Assembly (NCBI GenBank): GCA_905181615.1
Contig: CAJIYH010000004.1
Coordinates: 1-64,000 of the forward strand
Source: an uncultured Flavobacteriaceae bacterium
GTDB lineage: Bacteria > Bacteroidota > Bacteroidia > Flavobacteriales > Flavobacteriaceae
Reading direction: 5' to 3'
Length of the DNA: 64,000 bases
Positions 29,813-40,401 of this stretch are shown in pieces. Within the stretch, counting starts at the first letter, position 1; every line of letters begins with the position of its first letter. Both the position numbers and the translations under genes were made by a program. The notes below the pieces were generated by a model. That model was not told the origin of the DNA, searched no databases, and was given only the letters and a program-made list of their open reading frames with translations.

Positions 29813-31047
29813 GCTTTAGTACTTTCTTGATGAAGTACTTTATCAAAATCTAAAATAATCTGATTGTGAAGAATATCTTCGAAGGTTTCTTCTCTTCTAA
29901 TTAAATGTGCCTCATCATTAAGCCATAAAACTTCTGCTGGTCTAAATCTAGAGTTGTAATTACTAGCCATTGTTTGACAATATGCGCCAGCGTTTCTAAA
30001 AATTAAAAAATCTCCTTCGTTAATTTCTGCAATTTTCCGATTACTACCAAAAGTGTCTGTTTCACAGATATAACCTACAACAGAATAAAAACGTTCTCTA
30101 CCTTTAGGGTTGGATATATTTTCAATTTCGTGATGTGACCCGTAAAACATGGGGCGAATGAGATGATTAAATCCACTGTCTATTTGCGCAAAAACAGTTG
30201 AGGTGGTCTGTTTAACTACATTTACTTTTGAGATAAAAAATCCAGCTTCACTGACTAAAAACTTTCCAGGCTCAAAAGCTAGGGTAAGTTCACGTCCATA
30301 TTCTTCACAAAAATCATTAAACTTTTCTGTTAGTCGTTCTCCTAGCTCTTCAATGTTAGTTTCAATATCCCCAATTTTATAAGGAACTTTAAACCCAGAA
30401 CCAAAATCAATAAAACTTAGGTTTTTAAAATTCTTAGCAGTTTCAAAGAGTATTTCAGATGCGTGTAGAAATACATCAATATCCAAAATATCACTTCCGG
30501 TATGCATGTGAATCCCGTTGATGTTCATTCTAGTATTTTCGGTAATTCGAATCAAATGTGGGATTTGATGAATAGATATTCCGAATTTTGAATCGATATG
30601 ACCTACAGAAATATTGCTATTTCCACCTGCCATTACATGAGGATTGATCCTAATACAAACTGGTATAGAAGGGTATTTACTTCCAAATTGTTCTAATATA
30701 GATAGGTTGTCTATATTTATTTGTACCCCTAAGTGAGCTACCTCCTCTATTTCGGATAAGGAAACTCCGTTGGGTGTATAAATTATTGAACTAGGCGCAA
30801 AACCAGCAGCAAGACCTAAGCGTACTTCTTGTATGGAAACTGTATCTAATCCTGCTCCCAGTTTTTGGATGTATGATAATACAGAAACATTGGACAACGC
30901 CTTTGTTGCGTAATTTAGTTTTAAATTTTTCACTCCACTAAAAGCATTGCTTAGTCTGTCGTATTGAAATTTAATTTTCTCTGCATCATAAACGTAGAGT
31001 GGGCCTCTAAATTTTTCTGCTATAGAACGTAATTCTGCGTAGTTCAT
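29809..31047 (-). CDS. lysA: Diaminopimelate decarboxylase
   Basis: PLP lysine in [36 protein letters not shown]. Confidence 0.95.
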   Translation of the reverse strand: MNYAELRSIAEKFRGPLYVYDAEKIKFQYDRLSNAFSGVKNLKLNYATKALSNVSVLSYIQKLGAGLDTVSIQEVRLGLAAGFAPSSIIYTPNGVSLSEIEEVAHLGVQINIDNLSILEQFGSKYPSIPVCIRINPHVMAGGNSNISVGHIDSKFGISIHQIPHLIRITENTRMNINGIHMHTGSDILDIDVFLHASEILFETAKNFKNLSFIDFGSGFKVPYKIGDIETNIEELGERLTEKFNDFCEEYGRELTLAFEPGKFLVSEAGFFISKVNVVKQTTSTVFAQIDSGFNHLIRPMFYGSHHEIENISNPKGRERFYSVVGYICETDTFGSNRKIAEINEGDFLIFRNAGAYCQTMASNYNSRFRPAEVLWLNDEAHLIRREETFEDILHNQIILDFDKVLHQESTKA

Positions 31048-31063
31048 TTATAATTATTTTCCA

Positions 31064-31093
31064 CAAAAATAAGAACATTTCTAAGCTGACAAA
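31064..31093 (-). promoter_or_regulatory. Bacteroidota-type promoter of lysA
   Basis: Minus strand TTTG-N18-TATTTTTG. Confidence 0.55.
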
Positions 31094-31216
31094 GGGTTTT
31101 GACATAATATATTAAAAATATAAATTTTTGTTATATATGAAACAAAATACTTTTCCTACTGATTGATTTTAATTGATTTAACTTCTCTATTTTTGTCTGA
31201 ATAAATTTTAAAATAA

Positions 31217-32410
31217 ATGAATTTACACGAATATCAAGGGAAAGAGATTTTAGCTAGTTTTGGTGTTGCAATCCAACGCGGTATTGTTGCTCAAACTGTT
31301 GAAGAAGCTGTATCTGCTGCAAAAGCCTTAACCGAAGAAACTGGAACAGGATGGCACGTCATAAAAGCACAAATTCATGCTGGTGGACGTGGTAAAGGTG
31401 GTGGTGTTAAGTTAGCTAAGAATCTTAGTGAAGTTTCTTCTATTGCAGGTCATATTATAGGGATGCAATTAATTACACCTCAAACTCCTCCCCAAGGGAA
31501 GCCAGTTCATCAGGTTTTGATTTGTGAAGACGTTTATTATCCTGGTGAAACAGAAACTAGTGAATTCTATGTTTCGGTTTTATTAAATCGTGCAACAGGA
31601 AGGAACATGATCATGTATTCTACTGAAGGTGGAATGGATATAGAAACTGTAGCTGAAGAAACACCTCATTTGATTTTCACAGAAGAAATTGACCCGGGTA
31701 CAGGTATGATACCTTTTCAGGCACGTAAAGTAGCTTTTAATTTAGGTTTAAGTGGACATGCCTTTAAGGAGATGACTAAATTCATTACCGCACTATATAC
31801 TGCTTATGTAGAATCAGATTCTTCTTTATTTGAAATTAATCCTGTTTTAAAAACATCCGATAATAAAATTTTAGCTGTTGATGCTAAAGTGTCTATTGAC
31901 GACAATGCCTTATTCAGACATAAAGATTACTTAGCTCTTCGAGATATTCGAGAAGAAAATCAGATAGAAGTTGAAGCTGGAGAGATTGGTCTTAACTATG
32001 TTGATCTTGACGGTAATGTTGGCTGTATGGTTAACGGAGCTGGATTGGCAATGGCAACTATGGATTTGATTAAGCAGGCGGGAGGAGACCCTGCTAACTT
32101 TTTAGATGTTGGCGGTACAGCAGATGCTGCTCGTGTAGAAATGGCATTTCGTTTAATATTGAAAGATCCAAATGTAAAAGCAATTCTAGTTAATATTTTT
32201 GGAGGTATAGTTCGTTGTGATCGTGTAGCTCAAGGTATTGTAGATGCATATAAGAACCTTGGAGATGCTATTAATGTTCCAATTATCGTTCGTTTGCAAG
32301 GTACTAATGCGGATATTGCGAAGGAATTAATTGATAGTTCAGGCTTGAATGTTTTATCTGCTACAGCTTTTCAGGAAGCTGCTGATAAAGTACAGGAGGC
32401 TATAGGATAG
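31217..32410 (+). CDS. sucC: Succinate-CoA ligase subunit beta
   Basis: MNLHEYQGKEILASFGV, IHAGGRGKGGGVKLA, NIFGGIVRCDRVAQGI. Confidence 0.98.
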   Translation: MNLHEYQGKEILASFGVAIQRGIVAQTVEEAVSAAKALTEETGTGWHVIKAQIHAGGRGKGGGVKLAKNLSEVSSIAGHIIGMQLITPQTPPQGKPVHQVLICEDVYYPGETETSEFYVSVLLNRATGRNMIMYSTEGGMDIETVAEETPHLIFTEEIDPGTGMIPFQARKVAFNLGLSGHAFKEMTKFITALYTAYVESDSSLFEINPVLKTSDNKILAVDAKVSIDDNALFRHKDYLALRDIREENQIEVEAGEIGLNYVDLDGNVGCMVNGAGLAMATMDLIKQAGGDPANFLDVGGTADAARVEMAFRLILKDPNVKAILVNIFGGIVRCDRVAQGIVDAYKNLGDAINVPIIVRLQGTNADIAKELIDSSGLNVLSATAFQEAADKVQEAIG

Positions 32411-32439
32411 GACATACTGTCAGTATTTAACTCACTTTT

Positions 32440-32482
32440 AATGACATTATGTCTTATTTTTTAAAGTGGTATTTTATTTGAA
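32440..32482 (+). promoter_or_regulatory. Putative heat-shock promoter/operator upstream of hsp20
   Basis: AATGACATTATGTC-N13-TGGTATTTTATTTGAA; matches the htpG element with identical spacing. Confidence 0.6.
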
Positions 32483-32519
32483 TGAATCAGTTCAAGTATT
32501 AACCTTTAAAAAATAAGAT

Positions 32520-32942
32520 ATGAATTTAATTAAAAGTAATTTTCAATCAACCCCTTCGGTTTTTGATCAACTGATTTATAAACAACTTACACGTCACAAT
32601 CTTCCGGAAGTTAAACAGCCTGCTGTTAATATATCAGAAGATGATCTTCAGTTTATAATTGAATTTGCTGTTCCTGGTAGGGCTAAGACTGATTTTATTA
32701 TTGAAGCTAAGGATGATGTTTTGTCCGTTAGTCTTGAAACTGAGCATTCAGATTCCGATGTTACCAACTTATATTACAAAAAGGAATTTGATTACACATC
32801 ATTTCAGAGAAATTTTAATTTACCAGATAGTGTTGCAACTGATAAAATAAAAGCGGCTTATAAAGAGGGTGTTTTGAAATTAACATTACCTAAAAAAGAG
32901 GAAAGTTTACCACAGCCTAAAAAGCTGATTACCGTCAAGTAA
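32520..32942 (+). CDS. Hsp20/alpha-crystallin family small heat shock protein
   Basis: Alpha-crystallin domain pattern PAVNISEDDLQFIIEFAVPGRAKTDF ... YKEGVLKLTLPKKEE. Confidence 0.95.
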   Translation: MNLIKSNFQSTPSVFDQLIYKQLTRHNLPEVKQPAVNISEDDLQFIIEFAVPGRAKTDFIIEAKDDVLSVSLETEHSDSDVTNLYYKKEFDYTSFQRNFNLPDSVATDKIKAAYKEGVLKLTLPKKEESLPQPKKLITVK

Positions 32943-32960
32943 TTAAAAAAAGTCCAGAGA

Positions 32961-32987
32961 AAACGGCTCCACTTTGGAGCTGTTTTT
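32961..32987 (+). terminator. Rho-independent terminator of hsp20
   Basis: AAACGGCTCC-loop-GGAGCTGTTTTTT. Confidence 0.85.
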
Positions 32988-33004
32988 TATAGTTGCACTT
33001 TATT

Positions 33005-34591
33005 TTAATTGTAAATTTTCTTCCATAAATTTTTTCCAGTAATCGCAGTGGCTGTTATAAAGCCAGAAAACAAAGCCCCTCCAACTCCAGCTGTTACAAT
33101 ATCTTGCCCAGTTAAATATAAACCCTTAATGGGGGTTCTTGGATTTAAAAACTTTTGTTTGTAACGTTCTGGTGTATGTTCTAAACCATAAAGTTCACCT
33201 TGTTCATAATTTACAAAGTGTTTTGTGGTTAGTGGGGTAGAGAGTTCATAACAATCAACTTTATCTTTTAGGTGTGGGAATATTTCAAACAAATGATTCA
33301 ATAAGCGCTGTGCAAACCTTTCTTTATAGGCTTCATAAGTGTCTCCACGTTTCATCCAGCGGGTTTTGTCCCATTGATGAAAGCTTTCGAAGGGGAGTAA
33401 CGTAATGATATCTATTGTACTTTTGCCTGGATAACGGTTGGACCAATCTGGATCTTTTGCGGACGGGAAAGAAACATATACAACTGGAAAGGGTTGCTCA
33501 TGGTCTTTTAAGAAACGATCTACACAACCATCATGATCTAAGTCATCAGGATAAATCCATAAATTTTTTTTAGCCAATTTAAGCTCTTCAGGAGATCCGT
33601 TTAGACCTATGTACAGACATCCATGGGCAACGGACGGATTTACTTTGGTTAATTGTTCTGAAAACTTTTTAAATATTTTATGATCTTTGGAAATCATTTT
33701 TTTATAAGTATTCATAATCCCTGCGCCACTTATAATTAAAGGGGCATAAAAACATTTTCCATCACTCATTTTTACTCCAACCGCTCGTCGCTTTTCTAGT
33801 ATTATTTCTTCAACCTCTGCACTAATCAAAATTGTTCCTTTTGAAGCTTCAATTACTGGATCAATAGTTTTTACAATTTCAGAAGAGCCACCAATTGGAA
33901 AGCTACCACCACCAAAATAATGTTTTACAACCGAGGCATGCATTGCAAAACTACTTTGTTTAGGAGGCAGCCCATAATCACCATATTGCCCACAAAGCAC
34001 TTTAATAAGTTCCTCATTATCTGTTAGTGATCGGAGGACTTCGTAGGTTGTTTTGTCTGAAAACTCTTTGTATGGTTTTTGTAATATGCCTCCAACAAGA
34101 TTTCCAATAATATTAGGTAGGGTCTTGTTTATATAAAATTTGCCCATAGCCTTATTTGCCTTGAATACCAAATCGACATAGGCTTCAATCGCTTTTCGTT
34201 CTTCCGGAAAATAGGATACGTTCTGGTCAATAAAATTATCAACTCCTTTTACAAAGTCATATTTTTTATTTCCAATTATGATTTGATCATAAACCTCGCC
34301 CATGTCTGCCCAATGAAGATTCTTGTCGGTGATATAATCAAACATTTTGCGCAGGGCGCTGTTTTCTTTTTGAACTTCTCCTATGTAGTGAATACCAACA
34401 TCCCATTCATAGCCCTTTCGTTTAAAAACATGAGTAAACCCACCCGCAGTATAGTGCCGCTCTAGCATTAAGATTTTTTTACCTTCTTTAGCTAAAAATG
34501 CAGCAGTAGTTAAACTCCCCATTCCGGTACCTATAATAATAGCATCATATTGTTCTTCTAATTGCAGTGGCTTTTTATAGGATTGGATCAT
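33005..34591 (-). CDS. FAD-dependent oxidoreductase, phytoene desaturase/RetSat-like
   Basis: AIIIGTGMGSLTTAAFLAKEGKKILMLERHYTAGG; C-terminal GLYLTGQDIVTAGVGGALFSG. Confidence 0.9.
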   Translation of the reverse strand: MIQSYKKPLQLEEQYDAIIIGTGMGSLTTAAFLAKEGKKILMLERHYTAGGFTHVFKRKGYEWDVGIHYIGEVQKENSALRKMFDYITDKNLHWADMGEVYDQIIIGNKKYDFVKGVDNFIDQNVSYFPEERKAIEAYVDLVFKANKAMGKFYINKTLPNIIGNLVGGILQKPYKEFSDKTTYEVLRSLTDNEELIKVLCGQYGDYGLPPKQSSFAMHASVVKHYFGGGSFPIGGSSEIVKTIDPVIEASKGTILISAEVEEIILEKRRAVGVKMSDGKCFYAPLIISGAGIMNTYKKMISKDHKIFKKFSEQLTKVNPSVAHGCLYIGLNGSPEELKLAKKNLWIYPDDLDHDGCVDRFLKDHEQPFPVVYVSFPSAKDPDWSNRYPGKSTIDIITLLPFESFHQWDKTRWMKRGDTYEAYKERFAQRLLNHLFEIFPHLKDKVDCYELSTPLTTKHFVNYEQGELYGLEHTPERYKQKFLNPRTPIKGLYLTGQDIVTAGVGGALFSGFITATAITGKNLWKKIYN

Positions 34592-35136
34592 TTAAATAAA
34601 TCTTTTAGTTCTCTAAAATTACATTTTTTAGCCTTCATATCCTATGAGTGACTTTAAGCTATACCTAAAACCGTTTTATTTAAAAGTAAAATAAATAATT
34701 TCATTTAACTGTCTATTTAAATCAAGGCAGTAATAAGTTATAAATTTTATTTTCTAAAGTAATTTTCAGCATTACTTTTGGTAATCATAATTCATCAGTA
34801 AGAGTAGTTTAATTGCTATATCTTACAATTATAAATATCATTATTTAAAATGTATTTTTATTTAAGTTCCCCCAAAAACTAACCAATTCTTAATATATGC
34901 TTATTAAAGAACATTATTTCTCAAAGGAATTTTTAAAAAAATCATAAGAAGGTCTCTTTTGAAAAGCGAATGTAAATTAGAAATCACAAGAAAAAATGAT
35001 TTACCCCATCTAAAAGATTCTGAGATTTTGATGCTTGGAAAATAAAATTTAATTATTAGTTGAACAAGTATTGTATATTCTTAAAAGACATTAGCTCAAT
35101 ATTTTTTACATTTAGTAACTACTAAAAAAATATTCT

Positions 35137-36621
35137 ATGAAAAATTTAATACTCTTTATTTTGAATGGATTAATCTCCTGCACTCTTTTTGCCCAAGAAC
35201 GTCAAATTCCAATTGATACACTTGTAGTTACAAATCATACTACAAATATTAAAGGTTTTTCTATTTCTTATCAAGCTCAAACTGGTACGCAACCCGTTTG
35301 GAATGAGGATGGAAAGCCTATGGCAACTCTTTTCTATACTTATTATAAGAGAACTAACGATAAAAGTAAAGCCCCTCGACCAATTATTTTTTCTTTTAAT
35401 GGAGGACCAGGATCTGCATCGGTATGGATGCATGTTGCCTATACTGGTCCAAACATCTTACGTATTGATTCTGAAGGTTACCCGGTTCAACCGTATGGCT
35501 TTGATAGTAATCCCTATTCCATATTAGATGTAGCTGATATTGTGTTCATTAATCCTGTTAATACTGGATATTCTAGAATCATTGAATATGATGGTGAAAA
35601 AGGAAAAAAGGAAACTTTTTTTGGGGTCAACGAAGACATTAAATACCTCGCAGAATGGATGAACACATTTGTGAATAGAAAAGAGCTGTGGGAAGCTCCA
35701 AAATACATTATAGGGGAGAGTTATGGAGGTACTCGTGTCATGGGGCTTTCATTGGCTTTACAAAATCAACAATGGATGTATTTAAATGGAGTTATTATGG
35801 TTTCTCCAGCAGATTATAAAGTATTAAGAACAGGGGGTCCAGTGTCTTCAGCACTTAATTTACCCTACTATACTGCTGCTGCTTGGTATCACAAACAATT
35901 ACCTCCAGAACTTCAGGACTTAGACTTACCTGACATCCTTCCACTCGCTGAAAAATTTGCAGTTGATGAACTTATACCTGCTTTAGCTCGGGGTGGTTTT
36001 TTAAGTCTTGAAGAAAAACAAAAAGTTGCAGTTCAAATGGCATATTATTCAGGTTTAAGTGAAGAGGTTATTATGCAAAATAATCTCGATGTACCAAATT
36101 CATTTTTTTGGAAAGAGCTCCTAAGGGATGAAGGAAAAACGATTGGAAGGCTCGATTCTCGTTATATTGGTATAGATAAAAAAGAAGTTGGAATGCGTCC
36201 AGATTATAGCGCTGAACTTACTTCTTGGTTACATTCATTTACCCCTGCGATAAACCATTATATTCGAACGGATTTAAATTTCAAAACCGATGTAAAATAT
36301 AATATGTTTGGTTCTGTTCGTCCTTGGAACTACGATAACGAAAATACACGTGAAAATTTACGTCAGGCAATGGCTCAAAACCCGTATTTAAAAGTTTTGA
36401 CACAGTCTGGCTATTATGATGGAGCTACAACTTACTTCAGTGCAAAATATTCTCAATGGCAAATAGATCCAAGTGGAAAAATGAAAGATCGTTTTTATTT
36501 TGAAGGATATCGATCGGGTCACATGATGTACTTAAGGAGAGAGGATCTTATTAAGGCAAATGAAGATCTTAGAGTTTTTATAAAAAATTCATCTGCAAAC
36601 GGAAAATCAGCAAAGTATTAG
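35137..36621 (+). CDS. S10-family serine carboxypeptidase-like secreted peptidase
   Basis: Signal peptide; FSFNGGPGSASVWMH, IGESYGGTRVMG, C-terminal SGHMMY. Confidence 0.92.
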   Translation: MKNLILFILNGLISCTLFAQERQIPIDTLVVTNHTTNIKGFSISYQAQTGTQPVWNEDGKPMATLFYTYYKRTNDKSKAPRPIIFSFNGGPGSASVWMHVAYTGPNILRIDSEGYPVQPYGFDSNPYSILDVADIVFINPVNTGYSRIIEYDGEKGKKETFFGVNEDIKYLAEWMNTFVNRKELWEAPKYIIGESYGGTRVMGLSLALQNQQWMYLNGVIMVSPADYKVLRTGGPVSSALNLPYYTAAAWYHKQLPPELQDLDLPDILPLAEKFAVDELIPALARGGFLSLEEKQKVAVQMAYYSGLSEEVIMQNNLDVPNSFFWKELLRDEGKTIGRLDSRYIGIDKKEVGMRPDYSAELTSWLHSFTPAINHYIRTDLNFKTDVKYNMFGSVRPWNYDNENTRENLRQAMAQNPYLKVLTQSGYYDGATTYFSAKYSQWQIDPSGKMKDRFYFEGYRSGHMMYLRREDLIKANEDLRVFIKNSSANGKSAKY

Positions 36622-37181
36622 TTAATAGCGACTAGTTTTATTCTCCATTCTCGAAGACCATAAAAAGAAAGAGCAAGATAAATTAGTGTCAAGGAAAAAT
36701 AGAAATACAATTCTTTATCAAAGTATAGACCTAGAGTTACACCATTGACTATAATCCAATAATACCAGCCGCTTAATATTTTTTTGGCTTCTAGGTAACT
36801 CGCAATAAAACTAAAAATTGTTGTAAAAGCATCTAAATAAGGATAGCTTGCTTTGGTGTAATTTGTAAGAACATATCCAAGAAACATTGCAAATAAAACA
36901 CCGCCAATGAGGTATAGAATATGCTTTTGAGGAACAACGTCATTAATAAATAATTCTTGAGTGTTTCCTTTTGAATTCCAAAGGAGGTAACCATAAACGC
37001 CAATTATGACATAATAGATGTAAAGTATTGATTCTGCATAAAGACCAATATTGTAAAACAATAAAATACTTAGTAAAGAACCTGCTATACCAAAAAACCA
37101 ACAATAAAAATTTTCTCTAATAAGTAAAACTAAAAAAGTTAAATTAAGAGTCACCGCAACAATTTCAAGAAGTAAATTCAT
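36618..37181 (-). CDS. pnuC: Nicotinamide mononucleotide transporter PnuC
   Basis: WFFGIAGSLLSILLFYNIGLYAESILYIYYVIIGVYGYLLW and the multi-TM pattern. Confidence 0.92.
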   Translation of the reverse strand: MNLLLEIVAVTLNLTFLVLLIRENFYCWFFGIAGSLLSILLFYNIGLYAESILYIYYVIIGVYGYLLWNSKGNTQELFINDVVPQKHILYLIGGVLFAMFLGYVLTNYTKASYPYLDAFTTIFSFIASYLEAKKILSGWYYWIIVNGVTLGLYFDKELYFYFSLTLIYLALSFYGLREWRIKLVAIN

Positions 37182-37219
37182 AAGATTAGATTAAGTTCAT
37201 CATGGATTATAAATGAATT

Positions 37220-39208
37220 CTACAATTGCTCTTTTAATGTTTTAATCTCATCTCGTAATCGAGCAGCTTCAATAAAATTTAAATCTTTAGCTGCAACCTC
37301 CATGAGTTTTCTTGTGTCACGAATTTTTTGCTCAATTTGAGGTTTTGTCAGGTAACGTGTAGCTTCTTCAGCTGCTCTTTTAGATTCTTTCTCTGATGCA
37401 AAAGTGGCAACAGAATTTTTTGACAGAGCACTATCTAAGGATTTGTTTAATGCTTTAGGAACCTGATTATGCAAAGTGTTGTATTCCATTTGCTTCTCTC
37501 TTCTGTAGGTTGTTTGGTCCATTGTAAACTGCATACTTTTTGTAATCCTATCAGCATAGAAAATAGCAAGGCCATTGACATTTCTAGCAGCTCGCCCAAC
37601 GGTTTGAGTTAAAGATCTGTTTGAACGTAAAAACCCTTCTTTGTCTGCATCTAATATAGCAACTAAGGAAACCTCAGGTAAATCCAAACCTTCTCTTAAA
37701 AGATTAATACCAATCAAAACGTCGAAAACACCTTTTCTTAGGTCTTGCATAATCTCTACCCGTTCCAAAGTATCTACATCAGAATGAATATACCGACACC
37801 GAATTTGAATACGACTCATGTATTTGGTTAGCTCTTCTGCCATTCTTTTGGTTAAGGTAGTAACCAGAGTTCGTTCGTCTTTTTCGGTTCTTTTATGTAT
37901 TTCTTCGATCAAATCATCAATCTGATTTTCACTTGGACGAACCTCGATTAAGGGGTCTAGAAGCCCTGTAGGGCGAATAATTTGTTCAACAAAAACACCT
38001 TCAGTTTTTTCTAATTCATAGTCAGCTGGAGTAGCACTAACATAAAGAACTTGATTTTGAAGTTCCTCAAATTCCTCAAACTTAAGAGGTCTATTGTCCA
38101 TAGCAGCTGGAAGTCTAAAGCCATATTCCACAAGGTTTTCTTTTCTACTTCTGTCGCCACCATACATAGCATGAACTTGAGAAACGGTTACGTGACTCTC
38201 GTCAATAACCATTAAAAAGTCGTCAGGAAAGTAATCGAGCAAACAGAAAGGTCTTGTCCCGGGGTTTCTTCCGTCTAAATACCGTGAATAATTTTCAATC
38301 CCAGAGCAGTAACCTAATTCTCGAATCATTTCAAGGTCAAAATTAGTCCGTTCTTCTAATCGTTTTGCTTCTAAGTGTTTTCCAATTTCTCTAAAAAAAT
38401 CGAGTTGTTTAACCAAATCGTCTTGTATGGAATGAATTGCATTTTGAAGAATGTCTGGAGACGTTACAAACATATTAGCAGGAAATATGTTTAGTTGATT
38501 GTACTTTTCAATTCGTTCATTTGTGATTGGATCAAATGCTTCAATTTCTTCAATTTCATCTCCAAAAAAATGAATTCTAAAAGCTGTGTCTGCATAACTC
38601 GGATATACATCAACCACATCACCCTTCACTCTAAAATTTCCATGCTGAAAATCAGCCATTGTTCTTGAATACAGACTCTGAACGAGTTGACGCAAAAATT
38701 TAGTTCTTGAAATTACTTGGTCCTTTTTTAAAGAAACCACATTTTTTTGAAATTCGGCAGGATTTCCAATACCATAAAGACAAGATACTGAGGCAACAAC
38801 AATTACATCTCTTCTTCCAGAGAGTAGGGATGAGGTAGTACTGAGTCGAAGTTTTTCTATTTCTTCGTTTATGGATAAGTCTTTTTCAATATAAGTTCCA
38901 GTTACAGGAAGGTAAGCTTCGGGTTGATAGTAGTCGTAATATGAAACGAAATATTCGACTGCATTTTCTGGAAAAAACTGTTTAAATTCTGAATACAATT
39001 GGGCGGCTAATGTTTTGTTGTGGGCTAAAACAAGAGTTGGATGGTCTAGTTGTTCCACTACATTAGCAACTGTAAAGGTCTTTCCAGAGCCGGTAACGCC
39101 CTGAAGTGTCATGTATTTTTCGGTTTGTGAAAATCCATCTACCAGTTGCTTGATTGCGGTTGGCTGATCTCCGGTGGGTGAAAATTCTGAAACTAACTTA
39201 AATGACAT
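37220..39208 (-). CDS. uvrB: Excinuclease ABC subunit UvrB
   Basis: LQGVTGSGKTFTVANV, SYYDYYQPEAYLP, VSATPADYE, NLLREGLDLPEVSLVAILDADKEGF, C-terminal UVR motif. Confidence 0.98.
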   Translation of the reverse strand: MSFKLVSEFSPTGDQPTAIKQLVDGFSQTEKYMTLQGVTGSGKTFTVANVVEQLDHPTLVLAHNKTLAAQLYSEFKQFFPENAVEYFVSYYDYYQPEAYLPVTGTYIEKDLSINEEIEKLRLSTTSSLLSGRRDVIVVASVSCLYGIGNPAEFQKNVVSLKKDQVISRTKFLRQLVQSLYSRTMADFQHGNFRVKGDVVDVYPSYADTAFRIHFFGDEIEEIEAFDPITNERIEKYNQLNIFPANMFVTSPDILQNAIHSIQDDLVKQLDFFREIGKHLEAKRLEERTNFDLEMIRELGYCSGIENYSRYLDGRNPGTRPFCLLDYFPDDFLMVIDESHVTVSQVHAMYGGDRSRKENLVEYGFRLPAAMDNRPLKFEEFEELQNQVLYVSATPADYELEKTEGVFVEQIIRPTGLLDPLIEVRPSENQIDDLIEEIHKRTEKDERTLVTTLTKRMAEELTKYMSRIQIRCRYIHSDVDTLERVEIMQDLRKGVFDVLIGINLLREGLDLPEVSLVAILDADKEGFLRSNRSLTQTVGRAARNVNGLAIFYADRITKSMQFTMDQTTYRREKQMEYNTLHNQVPKALNKSLDSALSKNSVATFASEKESKRAAEEATRYLTKPQIEQKIRDTRKLMEVAAKDLNFIEAARLRDEIKTLKEQL

Positions 39209-39321
39209 AGTATTTTTATAAGGCCTTAAATTTAAGCATTTAGAATCATTGTTTTACTAGCTTATCCACTTCATTTTTATAAAAATAACCCATAGAATAA
39301 AGTAGTACCTTTGAATAAAGA

Positions 39322-40401
39322 ATGCTTATGGAAGATAAATTAATTTCTCAGAAAAAACCATTTTACCCAATTAATGACACATTAAAAAGCTATTTAAAAA
39401 ATTATAATCGTTGGGTGTATACTCCTGTTTATTACGATGATTTGCTTCGTTTTTCTGGCTCTGTTGTTGTTTATGATGAAAACGATAACGATACCTTATG
39501 GATTCGTGTTTATTATTCTGATAGCGAACGTCAAGAAATTGATTTTAACCTCAAAAAAGTATATGCTTTTCTTCACTCCGACGGTAACGAATCTTCTATG
39601 CCTTTCTTAAATATAGATGCAATAGACTATTGTACCTTTGGAAATTCTAAACCATTTAGGATAAAAGTTCGTAATATTTTGAACGATAATTTCACCTATT
39701 TCTATGTAAAAAAAACTGATGCTTCTCGTGTTTATGGAATTGAATTTGAGCACATGTTATCTCCACATAACCTTAATTTCCTAATCAACGATTCAACTTT
39801 AATTGAAGAGCACATTGCAGGAATCCCAGGAGATATTTTTATAGAAAAGCATTTAGACACTTGTTCACCATCAGAGCAAGCACAGATTGCTAAGGAATAT
39901 GTTAAATTCAATGAACGTTGTATGATTCGTTTGCTTGGAGATATGCGAGCATATAATTATGTTGTAATTCCAATTCACGATTTTGATCAAGTGATTTATA
40001 AAATTCGCGCAATTGATTTTGACCAACAAAGTTTTGAAGGAAAACTCATGGTTTATCGACCTCAGTTTTTCAAAGAAAATTTTCCAATGATTTCTGTAGT
40101 AAAAGCTAAACTTTCTCAAGATTCAATAACACAATATAAAATTGAGGAACGATCTATTCTAGCTAAAAGAATTCAGAGTACAAAGGGTAGGTTAGACAAG
40201 CTATTGAAAATTATGGTTTCAGATGTAGTCGCTAAGCCAGAAAACATTAAAAATCTTTCCGAGGAAATATATAAGTTTACAAAAGACACCTCTTTTAAAA
40301 AATGTAAAAACATGGGTGAAATTGTGCAAGCTTCATTTTCTTATGTCAGACGAAATTATGAAAACTTGAACATGACGAATCTAGTAAACTCTAGACTTTA
40401 G
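39322..40401 (+). CDS. Uncharacterised protein (359 aa)
   Basis: Long ORF with TACCTTTG at 39306-39313 and a convergent gene tightly packed at its end; no family recognised. Confidence 0.8.
   Translation: MLMEDKLISQKKPFYPINDTLKSYLKNYNRWVYTPVYYDDLLRFSGSVVVYDENDNDTLWIRVYYSDSERQEIDFNLKKVYAFLHSDGNESSMPFLNIDAIDYCTFGNSKPFRIKVRNILNDNFTYFYVKKTDASRVYGIEFEHMLSPHNLNFLINDSTLIEEHIAGIPGDIFIEKHLDTCSPSEQAQIAKEYVKFNERCMIRLLGDMRAYNYVVIPIHDFDQVIYKIRAIDFDQQSFEGKLMVYRPQFFKENFPMISVVKAKLSQDSITQYKIEERSILAKRIQSTKGRLDKLLKIMVSDVVAKPENIKNLSEEIYKFTKDTSFKKCKNMGEIVQASFSYVRRNYENLNMTNLVNSRL

Noticed and set aside
31081-31106. CTGACAAAGGGTTTTGACAT in the lysA/sucC gap as a third heat-shock site
   Set aside because: The TGACA half-sites are spaced 7 nt apart, not 3, and there is no TGGTATTTT box at the right distance; better explained as part of a canonical lysA promoter (TTTG-N18-TATTTTTG).
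31217-32410. sucC without adjacent sucD as an anomaly
   Set aside because: Separated sucC and sucD are, to my knowledge, common in Bacteroidota; not evidence of gene loss without the full genome.
35170-35527. Short overlapping ORFs on both strands within the S10 peptidase
   Set aside because: Contained in a well-supported CDS with signal peptide and catalytic motifs.
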